Under the pieces are notes generated by a model, which made no database searches, was not told the origin of the DNA, and saw nothing but the letters and a program-made list of their open reading frames with translations. Shown piece by piece: positions 5,871 to 9,251 of a DNA stretch of 9,251 nucleotides. This DNA is from Niastella sp. (GTDB lineage: Bacteria; Bacteroidota; Bacteroidia; Chitinophagales; Chitinophagaceae). Position 1 is the first letter of the stretch. Each line of letters begins with the position of its first letter. The DNA lies in assembly GCA_021154515.1 (NCBI GenBank), contig JAJKIL010000354.1, forward strand, positions 1 through 9,251, in the 5' to 3' direction. A program made the translations under genes and the position numbers.

Positions 5871-8800
5871 TTAGAAGGTCAGGTTCAAACCAACAACAAT
5901 ACTTTTTGCCCGGGGATAGGCTGAATCATCATAGCCGCCTTTTTGCGTAGGCTTGCTTGAATTGTTCACTTCAGGATCATATCCGCTGTATTTGGTAAAA
6001 GTGTGGATGTTGTTCAGGGTGCCATACAACCTGGCATTCGCTATTCCTGCTTTTTTCAACAGGCTATGCGGCAATGAATAACCCAGGGTAATGGTATTCA
6101 ATCTCAGGAACGAACCATCTTCCAGAAAATAATCAATAGCAGGATCGCTGATGGATTTACTGTTATCTGAGTGCAGGCTCCAGATCTGTTTTTTAGAATA
6201 TTGATTGGGGTTTAACTCTGCCAGGCGATCCAGGTTGGTTGTTTCCCTGCCGGTAACCGGATCTATGAGCCTGAAACGGTTTGACATAGCGGCAAACGTG
6301 TTTTCATTTGGCAGGTACGGTCCATAAAAGCGACGGGCATTGGCATTGAACACTTTATTACCGCCTGTGAAGTTCATAAAAACGCTCAGGTCGAAGCCCT
6401 TGTACGTAAAGTTGTTGGTGATACCACCGGTATAGTTAGGCTCCCCATTGCCCATAATGGTTCTGTCGTTTGTACTGAATACCGGATTGTTCTTTGCATC
6501 CATTTCGCCGGTAGCAGGCTGGAATTTTATATCACCCGGTTTTACATTGGCTACATTACCGCCCTTCAGCCTTTCAACACCATCTTTTAAAGAATAGGTG
6601 CCGTTTGCATTCTGAATAAAATCATCGGTGGTGTATACGCCATCATATTTATACCCGTAGAACTGGCCTAAACGCTGGCCCACCTGAACAATGAAATTAC
6701 CATCGTACAATACATTAGCGCCGCCATTGCCATACAATGCCAGCACTTTGGAGCGGTTGAAGGAAATATTAAAACCGGTTGTCCATTTAAAATCTTTGGT
6801 ATTGATATTCGTGGAATTCACTAAAATCTCAACACCCCTGTTCTGCACAGAACCAAAGTTCTGGAACTGGTTGGCGTAACCGGTTGAGGTAGGGATATTA
6901 CTTTTCAACAACAGGTTATTCGATTGCTGGTTGTAAAAATCAGCCGAAATATTCAGGCGGTTGTTGAGCACCGACATATCGAGACCAACGTTGAAAGAAT
7001 TTGTTTTTTCCCAGCGCAGAGCTGCATTGGCGAGAACACTGCCAGGGCTGAGCGAAATTACTTCCTGGTTGTTGATGGCATAAAAACCTGCGCCGTACCC
7101 TGTAACATACATATAGTCGTCGATATTACAGTTACCGGTTGTGCCGTACCCCACGCGCAACTTCAACTGGTTGAAGATGCCATTGTTCTTCATGAACGCT
7201 TCCTCTGAGATCCGCCAGGCTGCAGACACAGAAGGCAGCATGCCCCACCGGTGGCTGGGGGCGAACCGGGATACGCCGTCGCCACGGAGGGTGGCAGTAA
7301 CCAGGTAACGATCGGCATAGCTATACATTACCCGGCCAAATACGGAAGCCAATGCAAACTGGGTTTTGCCGGAACCTTTGGAATATAATCTTCCGGCCAC
7401 GGCCACATTGTTCAACCCAAAGTTCCCAGCAGGGAAATCTGAATAGGTATTATCCAGGTTCATGCTCTCACTAAAATAAGTTTCCTGGCCTGCCATCACA
7501 TTCAGGTTGTGCTCACCGAAATATTTTTTCCAGTTCAGGGTATTGGTAACCTGCCAGGAACTTTTTTCATCGTTATTGCGTTTGCCCCAGGGGCCGTTAT
7601 AGGTTTGCGAGGTTTTTGTACGGCCATCGTCCCAGTAATCATCGCGTACCTGTTGCCACTGATAAGTACCCTGCGTACGCCAGGTGAGGTTTTTCAGAAG
7701 GTCGATATCGATACCGGCATTGGTCGTATACTGGCGGGTATAGGTAGTTTGGGTAACCGCATCGTTGGTGATGATGGGGTTGTAGATATCGTATTGCGAG
7801 TCGTCGGTCTGCATGAGTTCGCTCACATCTGTATTTACCAATTGGTCATCAGTGAAACGCACCCCGCCGGTTGGCGGTTGCAGCAAACTCAATTTCAGTT
7901 GTCCGGCCAGGGAACCACCGCCCTTCAACTGCATATTATTATAATTGGTATTGAAGTCGACCCGGATGCGATCATTGATCTTGTGGTTCAACTTGAAACG
8001 CACATTCATTTTTTGATACCTATGTTTGTCAACAATACCATCCTGACCAGTGAAGCTGCCATTGAGCAGGAACTTTGTTTTGTCATTTCCACCGCTTACA
8101 GACAGCGCATGGTTTTGCAACCTGGCCGTACCACCAAACATCGCATCCTGCCAGTTTATGCCGGCCTGACCTCCATAGGTATTATGTATGTAGTCAGCCG
8201 CGCCGGAGTAAAAGTTAGGGTCGGTGATATCACCTCCAAAGTTCTTAGCCCATTTATCGGGTTTACCAGCCAGGATTTGAAACTCATACTGGTAATCGGC
8301 ATACTGCTCGGGACTCATCATATCGAGCTGTTTGCTCAGTTTTTCAAAACTCTGGTATCCGTTGTAGGTGATCTGGGTTTTGCCGCTTTTGCCCGATTTT
8401 GTCGTAATCAAAATTACTCCGTTGGAGCCCCGGGCGCCATAAATGGCCGTTGCAGACGCGTCTTTCATTACATCGATGGTTTCAATATCATTCATATCGA
8501 TATTTTTCAACCCATCATCCATTTGAAAACCGTCAACAATGTAAAGCGGTTTAGTTCCCTGGGTAATGGAGGTGCCACCCCGTACCACAATGTTGATGTC
8601 GGCCCCGGGCGCCCCGCTTTGCGTAACCACGCTTACCCCGGCAATTTTACCGGTGATGGCCTGCGCGGCGGAGGTTACCGGGATCTTCGAGATCTCTGCG
8701 CCGCTTACGGAAGCAGTGGCGCCGGTAAGGTCTTTCTTTCTGGCCGTGCCATAACCAATTACCACTATTTCGTCCATCGACTTATCCTGCGCTTCCATGA

Positions 8801-9095
8801 TAATATGGAACGCAGTACTGTTACCCACCTGAACTGTGCGGGTACCATAGCCAACATTTGAAATAGTAAGGGTTGATCTTTTGTCGGGAACAGTGAGGGT
8901 AAATTTCCCGCTCTTGTCTGTACGTGTGCCGGTATTCGATCCGGACACTGTCACATTCGCTCCTTCCAATGGTCCTGTTTTGTCTTCCACAGTACCTGAA
9001 ACAGGGATCCCATTTTGAGCGAAAGTTGCCTGCCAAACCAAGATGGCGGCGCAGCATAGCATTAGTTTTAAGGCAATCGTTTTTTCCTTGTGCAT
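5871..9095 (-). CDS. susC: SusC/RagA-family TonB-dependent outer-membrane transporter
   Basis: 1074 residues, full length for the family. Residues 1-27 are a signal peptide ending ATFAQ. A carboxypeptidase-regulatory-like beta-sandwich follows (about 31-103, VSGTVEDKTGPLEGANVTV, then SGKFTLTVP and ISNVGYG). Next come a TonB-box-like DEIVVIGYG (108-116) and the plug domain (about 118-238) with the family hallmark DVMKDASATAIYGARGSNGV (208-227). The rest is the beta-barrel, ending in an aromatic residue (VVGLNLTF) as expected for outer-membrane insertion. No STN (secretin/TonB short N-terminal) domain lies between signal peptide and beta-sandwich, so direct signalling to an anti-sigma factor is unlikely. 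It imports oligosaccharides, using TonB-ExbBD energy, together with the SusD encoded 17 bp downstream. Substrate is inferred from the adjacent lyase gene, not from the transporter itself. Confidence 0.96.
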   Translation of the reverse strand: MHKEKTIALKLMLCCAAILVWQATFAQNGIPVSGTVEDKTGPLEGANVTVSGSNTGTRTDKSGKFTLTVPDKRSTLTISNVGYGTRTVQVGNSTAFHIIMEAQDKSMDEIVVIGYGTARKKDLTGATASVSGAEISKIPVTSAAQAITGKIAGVSVVTQSGAPGADINIVVRGGTSITQGTKPLYIVDGFQMDDGLKNIDMNDIETIDVMKDASATAIYGARGSNGVILITTKSGKSGKTQITYNGYQSFEKLSKQLDMMSPEQYADYQYEFQILAGKPDKWAKNFGGDITDPNFYSGAADYIHNTYGGQAGINWQDAMFGGTARLQNHALSVSGGNDKTKFLLNGSFTGQDGIVDKHRYQKMNVRFKLNHKINDRIRVDFNTNYNNMQLKGGGSLAGQLKLSLLQPPTGGVRFTDDQLVNTDVSELMQTDDSQYDIYNPIITNDAVTQTTYTRQYTTNAGIDIDLLKNLTWRTQGTYQWQQVRDDYWDDGRTKTSQTYNGPWGKRNNDEKSSWQVTNTLNWKKYFGEHNLNVMAGQETYFSESMNLDNTYSDFPAGNFGLNNVAVAGRLYSKGSGKTQFALASVFGRVMYSYADRYLVTATLRGDGVSRFAPSHRWGMLPSVSAAWRISEEAFMKNNGIFNQLKLRVGYGTTGNCNIDDYMYVTGYGAGFYAINNQEVISLSPGSVLANAALRWEKTNSFNVGLDMSVLNNRLNISADFYNQQSNNLLLKSNIPTSTGYANQFQNFGSVQNRGVEILVNSTNINTKDFKWTTGFNISFNRSKVLALYGNGGANVLYDGNFIVQVGQRLGQFYGYKYDGVYTTDDFIQNANGTYSLKDGVERLKGGNVANVKPGDIKFQPATGEMDAKNNPVFSTNDRTIMGNGEPNYTGGITNNFTYKGFDLSVFMNFTGGNKVFNANARRFYGPYLPNENTFAAMSNRFRLIDPVTGRETTNLDRLAELNPNQYSKKQIWSLHSDNSKSISDPAIDYFLEDGSFLRLNTITLGYSLPHSLLKKAGIANARLYGTLNNIHTFTKYSGYDPEVNNSSKPTQKGGYDDSAYPRAKSIVVGLNLTF

Positions 9096-9133
9096 GGCAG
9101 TTTACTATTTGGTTTCTAACAGAGAGATGGCTA

Positions 9134-9141
9134 CAAACCTA
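9134..9141 (-). promoter_or_regulatory. Bacteroidota-type -7 promoter element for susC
   Basis: On the minus strand this reads TAGGTTTG, a perfect match to the TAnnTTTG -7 consensus of the phylum, 38 bp upstream of the susC ATG; transcription would start near 9127 with a leader of about 30 bases. No TTG-type -33 element is found 17-23 bp upstream, which would fit an activator-dependent promoter. Confidence 0.55.
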
Positions 9142-9169
9142 ATTATTAGCCATTGCGGAGAGGTTCCCG

Positions 9170-9199
9170 TTTGTGCAGAAATGGTTTGTTTTTGTACAG
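9170..9199 (-). promoter_or_regulatory. Pair of 9-bp direct repeats 21 bp apart upstream of susC promoter
   Basis: On the minus strand CTGTACAAA (9191-9199) and CTGCACAAA (9170-9178) match at 8 of 9 bases and are spaced exactly 21 bp, two helical turns. They lie about 29 and 50 bp upstream of the TAGGTTTG element, a usual place for an activator such as an AraC-type or hybrid two-component regulator. The repeat is seen; regulator binding is inference and short repeats can arise by chance. Confidence 0.35.
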
Positions 9200-9251
9200 G
9201 CTGGTAAAAAGATTATTGAGATGCAAGTAGTTATGGATATAATGTGGCGCC

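Larger units (their letters stand above)
9096..9251 (-). other. Upstream region of susC, no gene visible
   Basis: 156 bp between the susC start and the window edge. Apart from the promoter element and the direct repeat pair listed separately, nothing coding is supported on either strand. The leader next to the start codon (AACCAAATAGTAAACTGCC) lacks a Shine-Dalgarno sequence, as is normal in this phylum. Confidence 0.6.

Noticed and set aside
7509..8861. 450-codon open frame on the plus strand opposite susC
   Set aside because: It lies wholly antisense to the well-supported susC, its translation shows no recognisable domain, and long antisense frames are common opposite genes with this codon use.

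Overview
The window reads as part of a polysaccharide utilization locus (PUL) from a member of the Bacteroidota. A Chitinophaga- or Niastella-like soil/plant-associated genus would fit. The evidence is a SusC-type TonB-dependent transporter followed directly by a SusD-type lipoprotein, leader regions without Shine-Dalgarno sequences, a TAnnTTTG-type promoter element, and long secreted modular proteins. The genus assignment is inference; the phylum assignment is strong.

Layout: all real genes lie on the minus strand, so transcription runs from right to left. Positions 9096-9251 are the upstream region of the first gene. It holds a TAGGTTTG promoter-like element and a pair of 9-bp direct repeats 21 bp apart that could be an activator site. 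susC (5871-9095) is followed after 17 bp by susD (4027-5853). A 179-bp gap (3848-4026) then holds a 7-bp tandem repeat, a GC-rich hairpin and a 17-bp palindrome. Last comes a very long reading frame that starts at 3847 and is still open at position 1 (1282 codons seen, 3' end outside the window). Because it has no stop in the window, a start-to-stop ORF search misses it, yet it fills the left 3.8 kb.

The long frame encodes a secreted multi-domain protein: signal peptide, a family-1-like polysaccharide (pectate) lyase beta-helix, a calcium-binding DxDxDG motif, a fibronectin type III domain, about 580 residues of autotransporter-associated beta-strand repeats (PATR) with three clear 31-residue modules, a second fibronectin III domain, and the start of another Ig/FN3-like domain.

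Likely joint function (inference): the lyase cleaves pectate-like polysaccharide outside the cell, SusD captures the oligosaccharides at the outer membrane, and SusC imports them with TonB energy. The least ordinary element is the fusion of a lyase with autotransporter-type passenger repeats in a phylum that normally exports such proteins by the type IX system. The C-terminus that would settle the export route lies beyond the left edge.
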